DNA from: Actinokineospora spheciospongiae
GTDB lineage: Bacteria; Actinomycetota; Actinomycetes; Mycobacteriales; Pseudonocardiaceae
Length of the DNA: 59,407 bases
Direction: 5' to 3'
NCBI RefSeq assembly: GCF_000564855.1
Contig: NZ_AYXG01000029.1
Coordinates: 1 to 59,407 of the forward strand
The notes beneath the pieces are model-generated. The model searched no databases and was not told the DNA's origin. It saw only the letters and a program-made list of their open reading frames with translations. A program made the position numbers and the translations under genes. Every line of letters begins with the position of its first letter. Position 1 is the first letter of the stretch. This document shows positions 16,102 through 25,354 of the stretch, in pieces.

Positions 16102-17736
16102 TCACGCCTCCTTCACGAGGGCGGCCAGGGCCACCCGCAGTTCGCGTTTGCTGGTCTTGCCGACCCCGGTCACCGGGAACGCCTCGACCACCTGCACCAG
16201 GTCGGGCACCTTGAACGCGGCCACCCCGCGCCCGCGGATGAACCGGCGCAGCGCGGGCGCGGTGGGCGCGGCCCCGGCGACCGGCACGACGTAGGCGCAG
16301 GTGCGTTCGCCCAGGTAGTCGTCGGGCACCGCGACCACGGCGGCGTCGAGCACGTCGGGGTGGGCCATGAGGTGGTCCTCGACCTCCTCGGCGGCGACCT
16401 TCTCCCCGCCCCGGTTGATCTGCTCCTTGGCCCGGCCGACGACCTCCAGGTGCCCGGACTCCGTCTGCCGCACCAGGTCCCCGGTGCGGTAGAAGCCGTC
16501 CGGGGTGAACGCCAGCGCGTTGTGCTCCGGCGCGCGGTAGTAGCCGCGGATCGTGTACGGGCCGCGGGTCAGCAGCGCCCCGGGCTCCCCCGGTGCCACC
16601 AGGTCGTCCGAGCCCGCCAGCGGGTTGTCCGGGTCGACCACGCGGACCTCGTCGTCGGGGGAGATCGGGCGGCCCTGGGTGCCTAGGACCACCTCGGCCG
16701 GGTCGTCCAGGCGGGTGTAGCAGACCAGGCCCTCGGCCATGCCGAACACCTGCTGCAACCGCACCCCCAGGGCGGGTCCGACGCGCTCGGCCAGTTCCCG
16801 GCCGCACTTGGCCCCACCGACGAGCAGCACGTCCAACGTGGACAGGTCGTGCCCGGTGCGCGCGGCGGTCTGCACCCAGGCCGCGGCCAGCGGCGGCACG
16901 ACCCCGGTGATGGTCACACCCTCGCGCTCGATGAGCCGGAACGCGGTGTCGGCGTCCGGGCGCGGCGAGAACACGACCTTCGCCCCCGCGTGCCAGGCGC
17001 CCAGCACACCGGGTGAGCTGAGCGGGTAGTTGTGCGCGGCGGGCAGGGCGGCCAAGTAGACGCTGTCGGGGGTCAGCGCGCAGATGCGGGCGCTTTCGCG
17101 GACGCTGTAGAGGTAGTCGTCGTGGGTGCGCGGGATCAGCTTCGGCAGCCCGGTGCTGCCCCCGGACAGTTGCAGGAACGCCACCCCCGACGGGTCGGGG
17201 TCGGGCAGCTCGCGCGGGGCGGTGGCGGACAGGTCGTCGAAGTCGGCGGAGCCGACCACGTGCACGTGGCGCACCGAGGCCACGTCGGCGGCCACGGCGC
17301 GCGCGGTGGCGGCGTGGTCGTGCCGCTCGTGCACGCCCACGGTGATGATCGCGGCGGCCTCGCTCTGCTCGGCGAAGTGGCGCAGTTCGCTGTGGCGGTG
17401 GGCGGGCAGCGCGAACACCGGCCAGGCACCGGCCCGCCACAGTCCGAACAGGACCGGGGCGAACTCGGGCACGTTCGGCAACTGCACCACGACCCGCTCA
17501 CCCGGGCGGATGCCGGAGTCGACCAGGCCCGCGGCGATGCGGTGCGCGCGGTCGTCGAACTCGGCGTAGGTCCAGCGGCTGGTGGTCCCGTCCCGCTCGC
17601 CCACCACTGCGACGCGGGGGCCGTGCGCCTCGGCCAGCGCGGTCAGCAGCGCGCCGAAGGTCTGGCCGCGCCAGTGCCCCGCGGCGCGGTAGCGCGCGGC
17701 GACCGACGCGGGCCACGGGGTGTGGTCGAGGGTCAT
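16102..17736 (-). CDS. entE: 2,3-dihydroxybenzoate-AMP ligase
   Basis: A 544-aa ANL-family adenylating enzyme that activates DHB with ATP and loads it on the aryl carrier protein. It has the P-loop [12 protein letters not shown] (about residue 190), the DHB-pocket signature [10 protein letters not shown] (about 235), [15 protein letters not shown] and the C-terminal catalytic lysine in [11 protein letters not shown] (Lys about 529). The length is normal for EntE/DhbE. ATG 17736 overlaps the entC stop (ATGA). The long open frame further upstream is antisense to or out of frame with entC and is not part of this protein. It is the only stand-alone adenylating enzyme in the window and has an aryl-acid, not an amino-acid, pocket. 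Confidence 0.95.
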   Translation of the reverse strand: MTLDHTPWPASVAARYRAAGHWRGQTFGALLTALAEAHGPRVAVVGERDGTTSRWTYAEFDDRAHRIAAGLVDSGIRPGERVVVQLPNVPEFAPVLFGLWRAGAWPVFALPAHRHSELRHFAEQSEAAAIITVGVHERHDHAATARAVAADVASVRHVHVVGSADFDDLSATAPRELPDPDPSGVAFLQLSGGSTGLPKLIPRTHDDYLYSVRESARICALTPDSVYLAALPAAHNYPLSSPGVLGAWHAGAKVVFSPRPDADTAFRLIEREGVTITGVVPPLAAAWVQTAARTGHDLSTLDVLLVGGAKCGRELAERVGPALGVRLQQVFGMAEGLVCYTRLDDPAEVVLGTQGRPISPDDEVRVVDPDNPLAGSDDLVAPGEPGALLTRGPYTIRGYYRAPEHNALAFTPDGFYRTGDLVRQTESGHLEVVGRAKEQINRGGEKVAAEEVEDHLMAHPDVLDAAVVAVPDDYLGERTCAYVVPVAGAAPTAPALRRFIRGRGVAAFKVPDLVQVVEAFPVTGVGKTSKRELRVALAALVKEA

Positions 17737-18929
17737 CGCGGGTCCTCGGCGCCGAGCGCGCGCAGCAGCGTGCGGAACTTCGCGCCGGTCTCGGCCAGTT
17801 CCGCCGCCGGGTCCGACCCGGCGACGACCCCGGCCCCGGCGAACAGGCGCACCGACCGGTCGCACACCTCGGCGCAGCGGATGGTGACCACCCACTCGCC
17901 GTCGCCGTTGAGGTCGGTCCAGCCCACCAGCCCGGTGAAGTGGCCGCGGTCCAGCGGTTCCAGGTCGGCGATGGCCTCCCGGGCGCGGACCACCGGCACC
18001 CCGCACACGGCGGGCGTCGGGTGCAGCGCCTCGGCCAGCGCCAGCGCCGAGGAGCCGGGGTCGGCCGGGTCGGCGACCCGGCCGGTGATGCGGGTCGACA
18101 GGTGCCACATCGTCGGCGTGCCGATCACCGACGGCTCGGCGGGCACGTCCAGGTCGACGCAGGACCGGCCCAGCACCTCGGCCACCCCGGCGGCGACGTG
18201 CGCGTGCTCGGCGCGGTCCTTGGCCGAGGCCAGCAGCGCCGCCCGGCGCCTGCGGTTCTCGTCCTCGTCGGCCACCCTGGGCAGCGAACCGGCCAGCGGG
18301 TTGGCCACCACCTCGGTGCCGTGCCGCGACACCAGCAGCTCCGGGCTCGCCCCGAGCAGGGTGCGCGGGGCCGGGTCGCCCGGCGCGCTGACGTCCACGG
18401 CGAAGGCGTGCGCGGCGGGGTCGGCGCGCACCAGCCGGGCCAGCAGCGCGGGCACCGCGACCGGGGTGTCGGCGAGCAGGTCGAGGCACCGGCCCAGGAC
18501 GACCTTGTCCAGGTCGCCGTCGTCGATCAGGTCCAGGGCGCGGCGCACGGCGGCGGTGTAGGCCGCCGGTTCGGGCCGGGGCGTGATCGTCCAGGCGGGC
18601 ACGCGGGCCGCTCCGGTGGGGCCGTCGCCCCCGGGGGCACCGGCCCGGCGGACGAGCGCGGGGACGACCAGGCTGCTCGGACCGTCCGGGCGGAACCCGA
18701 TCGCGCCGACCACCACCGGTTCCTCGACCCCGGCCACGGCCGCCGCCGTCAACGCCGCCGCCGCGGCGGCGGCCCGGGTGCCGTGCGGGGCGTCGACCGG
18801 GGCGTGCACCCCGTCGGCGAGCAGCGAGCCGCGGGCCGAGGAGTAGTAGAACGACCCGGGCAGGTAGGCGGACAGCAGGTCGGCAGCCCGGTGGACCGGA
18901 CGGGGACGCACCAGGGCGGCAGCGGACAC
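17733..18929 (-). CDS. entC: Isochorismate synthase
   Basis: A 398-aa chorismate-utilising enzyme that converts chorismate to isochorismate, the first committed step to DHB. Family features are [11 protein letters not shown] (catalytic lysine region), [42 protein letters not shown] and [11 protein letters not shown], then FTGLVGW and [16 protein letters not shown] near the end with Mg-binding acids. The GTG start at 18929 is supported by AGGGA 7 bases upstream. A 98-bp gap separates it from entA, the largest within the operon, with no iron box visible there, so it is probably read from the entA promoter. Confidence 0.95.
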   Translation of the reverse strand: MSAAALVRPRPVHRAADLLSAYLPGSFYYSSARGSLLADGVHAPVDAPHGTRAAAAAAALTAAAVAGVEEPVVVGAIGFRPDGPSSLVVPALVRRAGAPGGDGPTGAARVPAWTITPRPEPAAYTAAVRRALDLIDDGDLDKVVLGRCLDLLADTPVAVPALLARLVRADPAAHAFAVDVSAPGDPAPRTLLGASPELLVSRHGTEVVANPLAGSLPRVADEDENRRRRAALLASAKDRAEHAHVAAGVAEVLGRSCVDLDVPAEPSVIGTPTMWHLSTRITGRVADPADPGSSALALAEALHPTPAVCGVPVVRAREAIADLEPLDRGHFTGLVGWTDLNGDGEWVVTIRCAEVCDRSVRLFAGAGVVAGSDPAAELAETGAKFRTLLRALGAEDPR

Positions 18930-19027
18930 GCGGAATTCCCTTTCGCGAACAAACCACTTCGGACGTTCCCACCCGGCGCACCCGGGCGAGGCAGGACTGG
19001 AGGAGGAAACTTACGAACCGCGGAGGA

Positions 19028-19786
19028 TCAGGCGCACAGGGTCGCCCCGCCGTCGACGTACAGGTTCTGCATGGTGATGTGCCGGGCCCGATCGGACACC
19101 AGGAACACCACGGCGTCGGCGATGTCGTCGGGATCGGCGATGCGGCCGAGCGGGATGCCCACGCGGAACCGCTCCGCGTCCCCGGCGATGACCCGCTCGG
19201 GACCGTTCCCCCCGGTCCAGAGCGCGCGCTGCATCTCGGTGTCGGTCGACCCCGGCGAGACGACGTTGCAGCGCACCCCGGACCCGGCCAGCTCCAACCC
19301 CAGGCACCGGGTGAGCATCGTCGCCGCCGCCTTGGACGCGGCGTAGGCGGCCATCCCGGCGCGCGGCACGCCGACGGCGTTGGACCCGACGGTGACCAGC
19401 GCCCCGCGCCCGCGCGGCACCATGCGCCGGGACACCTCGCGCAGCACGGTGAGCACACCGGTGGCGTTGACCGCGAACGTCGCCGCCCAGTCCTCGTCCC
19501 GGGTGTCGCACACCGACGCCGGTCGCAGCACCCCGGCCGCGCAGACCCCGATGTCGATCGGCCCCAGGTCGCGCTCGACCTCGTCGACCACCCGGGCGAT
19601 CGCCGCCGGGTCGGCCACGTCGGCCGCGAACGGCACGACCGCCCCGCCCGCGACCCCGGCCTCGATGTCGACCGCAGCCACGGTGGCACCCTCTCGGGCC
19701 AGGGCGCCCGCGATGGCGGCGCCGATCCCCCGAGCGGCACCGGTCACCACCGCGACCTTCCCGGTCAACCCAGTTTCCCCACCCAC
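19028..19786 (-). CDS. entA: 2,3-dihydro-2,3-dihydroxybenzoate dehydrogenase
   Basis: A 252-aa short-chain dehydrogenase that oxidises dihydro-DHB to DHB with NAD+. It shows the Rossmann glycine motif [13 protein letters not shown] (about residue 14), an acidic NAD-selective residue in AVDIEAG, the structural motif [16 protein letters not shown] with the catalytic Ser, and the YAASKAAA Tyr-x3-Lys pair (about 150-155). GTG 19786 is preceded by AAGGGGG at a suitable distance. It is the first gene of the siderophore operon and sits 23 bp downstream of the iron box. The SDR assignment is firm; EntA specificity rests on the adjacent entC, entE and entB. Confidence 0.93.
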   Translation of the reverse strand: MGGETGLTGKVAVVTGAARGIGAAIAGALAREGATVAAVDIEAGVAGGAVVPFAADVADPAAIARVVDEVERDLGPIDIGVCAAGVLRPASVCDTRDEDWAATFAVNATGVLTVLREVSRRMVPRGRGALVTVGSNAVGVPRAGMAAYAASKAAATMLTRCLGLELAGSGVRCNVVSPGSTDTEMQRALWTGGNGPERVIAGDAERFRVGIPLGRIADPDDIADAVVFLVSDRARHITMQNLYVDGGATLCA

Positions 19787-19809
19787 CCGAGCACCCCCTT
19801 TGCGCGTTG

Positions 19810-19828
19810 TTAACTAAGCCTTGCCTAA
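19810..19828 (-). promoter_or_regulatory. DtxR/IdeR/DmdR-type iron box upstream of entA
   Basis: On the minus strand the 19-mer TTAGGCAAGGCTTAGTTAA matches the DtxR-family iron-box consensus TTAGGTTAGGCTAACCTAA at 14 of 19 positions. It ends 23 bp before the entA start and probably overlaps the -10 region (a TAACTT lies just upstream). Iron-loaded repressor bound here would shut off the whole siderophore operon. It is the only such box I found in the window. Confidence 0.82.
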
Positions 19829-19932
19829 GTTACCAATTCACGACGTCGTCTCCGCAAGACAAGGTGCCTATGACCCAGAACACATCTGGATTCGCGCATG
19901 TCAGGGGGTGGTCCCAGCCGTGCCCGGACATG

Positions 19933-19969
19933 GCGAGGGGCGGCGGGCACTTGGCCCACCGCCCCTCGC
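19933..19969 (-). terminator. Long hairpin downstream of the DUF4015-type gene
   Basis: A 16-bp stem (GCGAGGGGCGGCGGGC paired with GCCCACCGCCCCTCGC, one mismatch) with a 5-base loop lies 18 bases past the stop at 19987. It has no U-tract, as is common for actinobacterial terminators. It separates this gene from the promoter of the entA operon, which lies further along the same strand. Confidence 0.75.
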
Positions 19970-19986
19970 GAATGCCGCCGCGTATG

Positions 19987-21567
19987 TCAGGTGGCGGGTT
20001 GCAGGCCCGCGGTGTCGTAGCGGCAGGACGCGTTCCACAGCAGGAACGAACTGGCGCCGCTGTCCTGGGCCGCCTTGATCTGCGCCTGGACCTCGGCCGG
20101 GCCGTAGGACTTGCGCAGGCTGAACGCCTGCAACCAGGGGATCACCTGCGTGCCGCTGTCCTTGGCCTTGGCCTTGGCGACGAACTCGGCCACCGAGCGG
20201 GCGGTGATGTCGTAGGGCTGCGACTCCGGCTGCGCCACCCCGTACTCACCGGGACCCCAGTGCGAGGGGTAGACCATCGGGGCGATGTAGTCGACGTGCT
20301 TCGACATCAGCGGGATGTCCTGGGCCACCGGGCCCGGCCGGGACGCGGCGATGCCGAAGACCGAGGCGCCGAGGAAGGCACCCCGGTCGCGCACGGCGTC
20401 GCGGCTCTTGGCGAGGAAGTCGGCGATGGCCTGCTCCGGGGTGCCCTGCAGGCCGGGCAGCTTCATCTGGCCCAGCGCGCCCTCGGGGCGGCGGATGTAG
20501 TCGTAGAGGACGTCGTCGAAGCCGATGGTCGCCGCCTCGGTGGCCAGGTCCAGGTTGTAACCCACGACCTCGGGGTTGGCGAAGTTGGTGAAGGCGTAGT
20601 CGCCGTAGCCGCCCGACCACGGCCTGCCGTCGTGGGTCTGCACGACCCGGTCGGTCTTGCCCGAGGTCCACGACGCCCTGGCCAGGATCGGGTCGCGGAA
20701 CGCGACGAGCCTGCCGACGACCCGCACCCCCGCCTGGTGCAGTTGGTCGACGACGGCCTTGGCGTCGTAGTGGCTGCGGGTGGCGCCGATCTCGCGGGCC
20801 AGCGGCACCTGCGACTGGTAGCCGACCTCGCCGCTCTCGTCCTTGATGTCGAGCTGGATGGTGTTGATCCGGCCCTCGCGCGCCAACTGGAGCACCGGTT
20901 CGCGCAGGGCGTCCGACGTCCACGCCATCGCGGTCATGTGGACCGCCTTCATGCCGGGGTGGCGCACCGGCACGGTGAAGTCCTGCTTGGCGCTGTTGCC
21001 CGCACCGTCCCTGGCGGACAGCAGCACCTTGGCGGGGGCCTTGTCGAACTGGACCGCGAACGCGCCGTCGTCGCCGATCGGGACGGTCTTGTCGTCGGCG
21101 GTCACGGCCGTGGCGCCGGTCGCCTTGCCCTTGAGGGTGAAGGGCTTGCGGGGGTCGCTGACCGCCACCGGGTCGACCTCCAGCACGGGCGCGGTGCCGT
21201 CGACGGTGAAGCTCCGGGTGGCCTCGCGGTCGGGCATCATCCTGGCGGGCACGCGGGCGGAGACGCTGTGCGCACCGTCGGGCAGCGCCGGGTCGGCGAG
21301 CAGCAGCCGGTCGCCGTCGCGGCGGGTCTGCGCGGGGGCGCCGTCGAGGAACACCTGGACGTCGGCCAGGTCCTGGCCCTCCGGAGCGCTGACGCTGAGC
21401 AGGCGCACCGCGTCGGTGGTGACGGTGGCGCCCTCGTCCACACCGGACACCACCGGGTCGGACGCCGTCAGCGCCCGGACGCTCAGCGGCGCCACGATCG
21501 CCAGCACGACCAGCGCCCCGATGAGCAGCGGTATGACGCGCCGCCTGCGGCTAGCCTGAGTTGCCAC
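19987..21567 (-). CDS. Membrane-anchored putative glycoside hydrolase (DUF4015 type)
   Basis: A 526-aa protein. GTG 21567 is preceded by GGAGGG 8 bases upstream. Residues 10-32 form a signal anchor (RRRRVIPLLIGALVVLAIVA), followed by an Ig-like beta-rich region (about 40-200; DGAHSVSARV, DGAGNSAKQDF). The C-terminal (beta/alpha)8-like domain starts near VKAVHMTAMAW and contains INTIQLDIKDESGEV, GVRVVGRLVAFRDP, FDDVLYDYIRRPEG, DYIAPMVYPSHW and VIPWLQAF, the pattern of the DUF4015/GH13-like family. The predicted site of action is outside the cytoplasmic membrane, on an unknown polysaccharide. It shares a 129-bp divergent promoter region with the deacetylase. It looks like a housekeeping envelope gene rather than part of either cluster. 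Confidence 0.85.
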   Translation of the reverse strand: MATQASRRRRVIPLLIGALVVLAIVAPLSVRALTASDPVVSGVDEGATVTTDAVRLLSVSAPEGQDLADVQVFLDGAPAQTRRDGDRLLLADPALPDGAHSVSARVPARMMPDREATRSFTVDGTAPVLEVDPVAVSDPRKPFTLKGKATGATAVTADDKTVPIGDDGAFAVQFDKAPAKVLLSARDGAGNSAKQDFTVPVRHPGMKAVHMTAMAWTSDALREPVLQLAREGRINTIQLDIKDESGEVGYQSQVPLAREIGATRSHYDAKAVVDQLHQAGVRVVGRLVAFRDPILARASWTSGKTDRVVQTHDGRPWSGGYGDYAFTNFANPEVVGYNLDLATEAATIGFDDVLYDYIRRPEGALGQMKLPGLQGTPEQAIADFLAKSRDAVRDRGAFLGASVFGIAASRPGPVAQDIPLMSKHVDYIAPMVYPSHWGPGEYGVAQPESQPYDITARSVAEFVAKAKAKDSGTQVIPWLQAFSLRKSYGPAEVQAQIKAAQDSGASSFLLWNASCRYDTAGLQPAT

Positions 21568-21696
21568 GTGAGAATCCCTCCGCTGACGGGTTTCGCCCCG
21601 GCTTTCCCCGTTCGGCGGTGCCGTAATCCCAGGTCATACTTTCGTGTGGCCCGCGTTGCGCCGAGCGGGCGACCGGTCGACCGTGGAGAGGTGATC

Positions 21697-22725
21697 ATGA
21701 CTGACCTCGCTGCCGCCGGACGGGTGACCGCCGCCACGGCCGTGCTCGCCCTGGCCGCGGCCTGCGCGAGTCCCGAAGCCACCGCCCCGAGCGCACCGGT
21801 CATCTCGGCGGCACCGGTGGCCCCGACGTCCGCGAGCCCGCCGCCGCCCACGCCGCGGGAGGTCTCGGCGAACGAATTGGGCCAGGTGCCGGTCCTCATG
21901 TACCACCGCGTGATCGCCAACCCGAACAGCGTCTACGACCGCTCCCCCGAGGACTTCCGCGCCGAACTGGAACGCCTGGCGGGCGAGGGCTACGTGACCG
22001 TCACGGCCGCGCAGTACGCCAAGGGCGAGATCGACATCCCCGCGGGCACCCACCCGGTCGTGCTCACCTTCGACGACGGCGACCCCTCCCAGTTCGCCCT
22101 GACCCCGGAGGGCAATCCGGTGCCGGGCACCGCGGTGGCGATCATGCGGGAGGTGGCCGCCGCCCACCCCGCCTTCCGCGCGGTGGGCAGCTTCTTCGTC
22201 AACGCCGACCCCTTCGCCGACCCCGGCGGCCTGCGCACGATCCCGTGGCTGCGCGCGCACGGCATGGAGGTCGGCAACCACACCCTGACCCACTCGAACC
22301 TGCGCACCGCGGGCCCGCTGGCCGCCCAGCAGGACATCGCCCGCGGCGACCAGGCCATCCGCGCGGCGGGCGGGGCGCCGGAGGTCATCGCGCTGCCCTT
22401 CGGCATCCACCCCCGCGAGGCGGGCCTGGCCGTCAACGGGCACTCCGACGGCGCCGAGTACCACTACCGGGGGGCGTTGCTGGTGGGCGCCAACCCCGCC
22501 CCGTCGCCCTACTCCGGCGACTTCGACCCGGTGCGCATCCCGCGCATCCGGTCCCAGGCCGCCACCGGCAAGGAGGCCGAGTTCGCCTCCACGGTGTGGC
22601 TGGACAAGCTCGCCGCCGCCCCCGCCCAGCGCTACACCTCCGACGGCGTGGCCGACCGGGTGTCCTTCCCGCAGGACGCGGGCGCGGTGGCGGAGACCTT
22701 CCGCGCCCAGGCCCAGCCGTACTGA
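21697..22725 (+). CDS. Polysaccharide deacetylase lipoprotein (NodB-like, carbohydrate esterase 4)
   Basis: A 342-aa secreted lipoprotein. ATG 21697 is preceded by GGAGAGG; an in-frame GTG six bases earlier is less well spaced. The signal ends in the lipobox LALAAACA (Cys about 24), followed by a Pro/Ser/Ala-rich linker. The catalytic part carries VPVLMYHRV, HPVVLTFDDGDPSQF (metal-binding Asp pair) and MEVGNHTLTHSNL (HxxxH metal ligands), then IALPFGIHP, so the zinc-dependent deacetylase core is intact. It would remove N- or O-acetyl groups from cell-wall glycans. It diverges from the glycosidase-like gene and converges on the methyltransferase with 26 bp between stops. Confidence 0.9.
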   Translation: MTDLAAAGRVTAATAVLALAAACASPEATAPSAPVISAAPVAPTSASPPPPTPREVSANELGQVPVLMYHRVIANPNSVYDRSPEDFRAELERLAGEGYVTVTAAQYAKGEIDIPAGTHPVVLTFDDGDPSQFALTPEGNPVPGTAVAIMREVAAAHPAFRAVGSFFVNADPFADPGGLRTIPWLRAHGMEVGNHTLTHSNLRTAGPLAAQQDIARGDQAIRAAGGAPEVIALPFGIHPREAGLAVNGHSDGAEYHYRGALLVGANPAPSPYSGDFDPVRIPRIRSQAATGKEAEFASTVWLDKLAAAPAQRYTSDGVADRVSFPQDAGAVAETFRAQAQPY

Positions 22726-22730
22726 GCCCG

Positions 22731-22747
22731 GCCCCACTGGTCGGGGC
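22731..22747. terminator. Short GC hairpin between convergent genes
   Basis: GCCCC and GGGGC form a 5-bp stem with a 7-base loop in the 26-bp gap between the deacetylase and methyltransferase stops. The position fits a shared bidirectional terminator, but the stem is short. Confidence 0.3.
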
Positions 22748-22751
22748 GCGT

Positions 22752-23612
22752 TCACGGCTTGGTGGCGAACACCCACCGGTTCGCCGCCAGCGCGTCGTCC
22801 GGCTCCGGTTCGGGGCCGCGGCCGAGCAGGCGGGTGGAGTGGAAGGGGGTGCGGGTGGTGGTCGACCACCCCCGGGCGCCGAGGTCGGCCGCCGAGTCGG
22901 GGCGGGGTTCGCCGTCGAACAGCCCGAGCAGGTCGATGCCGATCTGCTGCCGCGTGGTGGCGTAGACCGGGTTGTCCCGCACCTTCTCCGGTTCCACACC
23001 GACCTTGACCTCGTAGGCCAGGTCGCTGCCCGGGGTGACCAGGCTGTCCACAGTGTCGACGAGCCGCTTCTCCGCCCCCGCCGGGAGGTAGAGCAGCAGG
23101 CCCTCGGCCAACCAGGTGCTGCGGGCGGTGGGGTCGTAACCGGCGTCGAGCAGGGCGCCCGCCCACTCGTCCCGGAGGTCGGCGGCGATCGGCCTGCGGG
23201 TGACCGGGGGCGTGGCGCCCACGCCGTCGAGCACCCGGTGCTTGAAGGCCAGCACCTCGTCCCGGTCGACCTCGTAGACGACGCAGCCCGGGGGCCAGTC
23301 CAGGCGGAAGGCCCGGGAGTCGAGCCCGGCGCCGAGCAGCACGACCTGGTGGGCGCCCGCGCGGGCGGACCGGAGCAGGTGGTCGTCGAAAACCCTGGTG
23401 CGCAGGCCGAAGTAGCGCGCCAGCCGACCCCACAGCGGGCTGGCGTCGCCGTCGGGCGCGTCCTCGATCCGCGTCGGCCACCCGGCGGACACCGGTGCCG
23501 CGCGCACGAAGTGCTCGGCGTAGTGGTCCTGGACCAGGGAGTCGTGCCGGTGGGTCTCGATGGCGCGGGCCGCGGCGACCAGCAGCGCGGTCAGGCCGAC
23601 GCCGCGTTCCAC
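22752..23612 (-). CDS. SAM-dependent methyltransferase (leucine-carboxyl-methyltransferase-like, PF04072/TIGR00027)
   Basis: A 286-aa class I methyltransferase. It opens with the family pattern VGLTALLVAAARAIETHRHD, followed by YAEHFVRA. It then shows the SAM motif VVLLGAGLDSRAFRLDWP (about residue 87), VVYEVDRDEVLAFK, ADLRDEW and WLAEGLLLYLP. GTG 23612 is preferred because AGGAG lies 8 bases upstream; GTG 23642 would add ten residues without a good ribosome site. The start lies inside the end of the hydrolase gene upstream (22-base overlap), so the two are coupled. Such enzymes O-methylate polyketides and carboxylates. The substrate here is unknown, but placement in the cassette suggests tailoring. 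Confidence 0.85.
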   Translation of the reverse strand: MERGVGLTALLVAAARAIETHRHDSLVQDHYAEHFVRAAPVSAGWPTRIEDAPDGDASPLWGRLARYFGLRTRVFDDHLLRSARAGAHQVVLLGAGLDSRAFRLDWPPGCVVYEVDRDEVLAFKHRVLDGVGATPPVTRRPIAADLRDEWAGALLDAGYDPTARSTWLAEGLLLYLPAGAEKRLVDTVDSLVTPGSDLAYEVKVGVEPEKVRDNPVYATTRQQIGIDLLGLFDGEPRPDSAADLGARGWSTTTRTPFHSTRLLGRGPEPEPDDALAANRWVFATKP

Positions 23613-24226
23613 TCCGGCCGCTCCTGGCTGGACGTCGACCACGCGTTCTCCTCCTCGGCAAGGGTTGTCACGCGGGCGCCGTACAGCGCGCCCATGAAGC
23701 GCAGGACCTCCTCATCGGACCCGTGCAGGCTGGTGGTGCAATCCGCCAGCACGGTGATGTGGAACCCCTTCTGGAAGGCCGTCCGCGCGGTCGAGTCGAC
23801 GCACACGTCGGCGTAGACGCCCGCGAACACCAGGCGGTCGAAGCCCCGGTGGTCGAGGTACCCGGCGAAGCCGTCGCTGAGGAACGCGTCGAAGCAGGCC
23901 CGCTTGGTGAAGACGCGTTCGCCGGGCGCGGGCGAGACCCGGTGGAACTCCGCGCCCCGGGAACCGTCGAGGCACTTCGGCTGCTTGCCCAGCGCCTGGT
24001 CGCGCCGCCGCCAGCTCGGCCCCTGGTGTTCGAGGTCGCCGAGGAACCGGACGAACACGACCTCCACCCCGTGCGCCCTGGCCACGTCGACTGCGCGGGC
24101 CGCGTTCGCGGTGACGGCGTCCAGCTTCGCGGTGTCGCCGCCGAACCGCGCCGCGACGACCGGACCGGTGCAGAAGTCGTGTTGCAGGTCGATCACCAGG
24201 AGCGCCGCGCGTTCCCGACCGGTCAC
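23591..24226 (-). CDS. Isochorismatase-like cysteine hydrolase
   Basis: A 211-aa member of the isochorismatase-like fold, distinct from entB. The catalytic triad is complete: Asp in LLVIDLQHDFC (about residue 14), Lys in RVFTKRACFDAF and Cys in GVYADVCVDSTARTAF. A cysteine at the last position points to amidase/nicotinamidase-type chemistry rather than isochorismate hydrolysis. GTG 24226 overlaps the stop of the dehydrogenase upstream (GTGA). It belongs to the minus-strand cassette running from the ACP to the methyltransferase. The substrate is unknown; it could act on an amide or imine intermediate made by its neighbours. Confidence 0.85.
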   Translation of the reverse strand: MTGRERAALLVIDLQHDFCTGPVVAARFGGDTAKLDAVTANAARAVDVARAHGVEVVFVRFLGDLEHQGPSWRRRDQALGKQPKCLDGSRGAEFHRVSPAPGERVFTKRACFDAFLSDGFAGYLDHRGFDRLVFAGVYADVCVDSTARTAFQKGFHITVLADCTTSLHGSDEEVLRFMGALYGARVTTLAEEENAWSTSSQERPEWNAASA

Positions 24227-25299
24227 GATTCCGCCGCCAGCACGGGTTCCCCGGCTCGGGTGGGCGTGCCCAACTCGGCGAGCAGGGCGTCGACCACCGA
24301 TGTGGTCGAGTGCGTGCCGCCGAGGTCCGGGGTGCGGGTGCCCCGGGTCAGCACGGAGTCGAGGGCGCGCTCCACCGCGGCGACCGCGCCCGCGCAGGAG
24401 CCGTGCCGTTCCGCGATCGCCGCCGCGGCCCGCACCGTCGCCACCGGGTTGACCACGTCGCGGCCCTCGATGTCGTCGGCGGAGCCGTGCACCGTCTGGT
24501 ACTCGACCAGCCCGCGCACCTCGGGGCACAGGTGGATGTTCTCGGTGAAGCGGTTCTCCTGGCGCTCGGAGCCGAACCGGTCGAGCAGGAACGGGTGCAT
24601 CACGTCCGCCCACTCGTTGCCGCCGATGATCATCATCCGCGGCGAGAGGCCGTGTTCGATGAGGTTGCGGTTGACCGTGTCCGGCTGGCCCAGCGCGATC
24701 CGCACCCCGTGGCGGGCGGCGCTGCGCGCGACCCACTCGCCGAGCGCGCCGTCGAGCAGGTGGAACTTGTAGGCCATGACGACCTGGTCGGCCCCGGTGT
24801 CCGGCCACTGCTGCCGGGCCCGCCGCACCGCGAAGGCGATCACCTCGTCGGTGACGTCCTCGGTGAAGGCCATCGTCCGGGTCACCGCACCGGGGGAATG
24901 GGTGTTCTCCCCGGTGTAGAAGCCTTGGGCCTCGTCGCGGACCAGCAGCAGCGTCGCACCGGGTGATTCGATGACGTCGACCTTCACCGCCCGCAGGTGC
25001 TCGCGGACGAGGTAGAGGGATTGCGCGTTGATCGCCGTGCGGAATACGGCGGAAACCCCGAGTTCCGCTTGGGCCCGGCAGAATTCCTCGTAGTGCCGGG
25101 CGTCGTCCCGCGTGATCGACCGGATCTGATCGGCGTCGAGGGTTTTCAACGAGTTGTAGGAATGGTAGAGCCGGGGGGAACGGGTGATGGTGAAACTGGT
25201 CGAGAACAACTCGCCGAGGGCGGTCAGGGTCCGTTCGAACACCCGCGCGAGTTCCGGCCCGGTCCCCCGGCCGACAGCGAGTCCGACAGTCGATTCCAC
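24223..25299 (-). CDS. Isocitrate/isopropylmalate-dehydrogenase-like enzyme (divergent)
   Basis: A 358-aa protein resembling NAD(P)-dependent beta-decarboxylating dehydrogenases. Recognisable elements are a GRGTGPELARVF start (family GDGIGPE), FRTAINAQSLYLVREHLRAV, FTEDVTDEVIAFAVRRAR, VMAYKFHLLDGALGEW (lysine region, usually HKxNIxKxxDG) and YQTVHGSADDIEGRDVVNPVAT (NAD-binding loop). The usual GDIxSDxAA metal site is replaced by GGNEWADVMHPF, so the substrate is probably not a standard one. GTG 25299 follows AAGGAG with a short 4-base gap; GTG 25314 is an alternative. Its stop overlaps the hydrolase start. It could oxidise and decarboxylate a beta-hydroxy acid to give a precursor; that is inference. 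Confidence 0.8.
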   Translation of the reverse strand: MESTVGLAVGRGTGPELARVFERTLTALGELFSTSFTITRSPRLYHSYNSLKTLDADQIRSITRDDARHYEEFCRAQAELGVSAVFRTAINAQSLYLVREHLRAVKVDVIESPGATLLLVRDEAQGFYTGENTHSPGAVTRTMAFTEDVTDEVIAFAVRRARQQWPDTGADQVVMAYKFHLLDGALGEWVARSAARHGVRIALGQPDTVNRNLIEHGLSPRMMIIGGNEWADVMHPFLLDRFGSERQENRFTENIHLCPEVRGLVEYQTVHGSADDIEGRDVVNPVATVRAAAAIAERHGSCAGAVAAVERALDSVLTRGTRTPDLGGTHSTTSVVDALLAELGTPTRAGEPVLAAES

Positions 25300-25354
25300 C
25301 GTGCTCCTTCGCACCGAACGGCCGGGGCGCGCCGCGCGCGCCCCGGAGGGGCGG

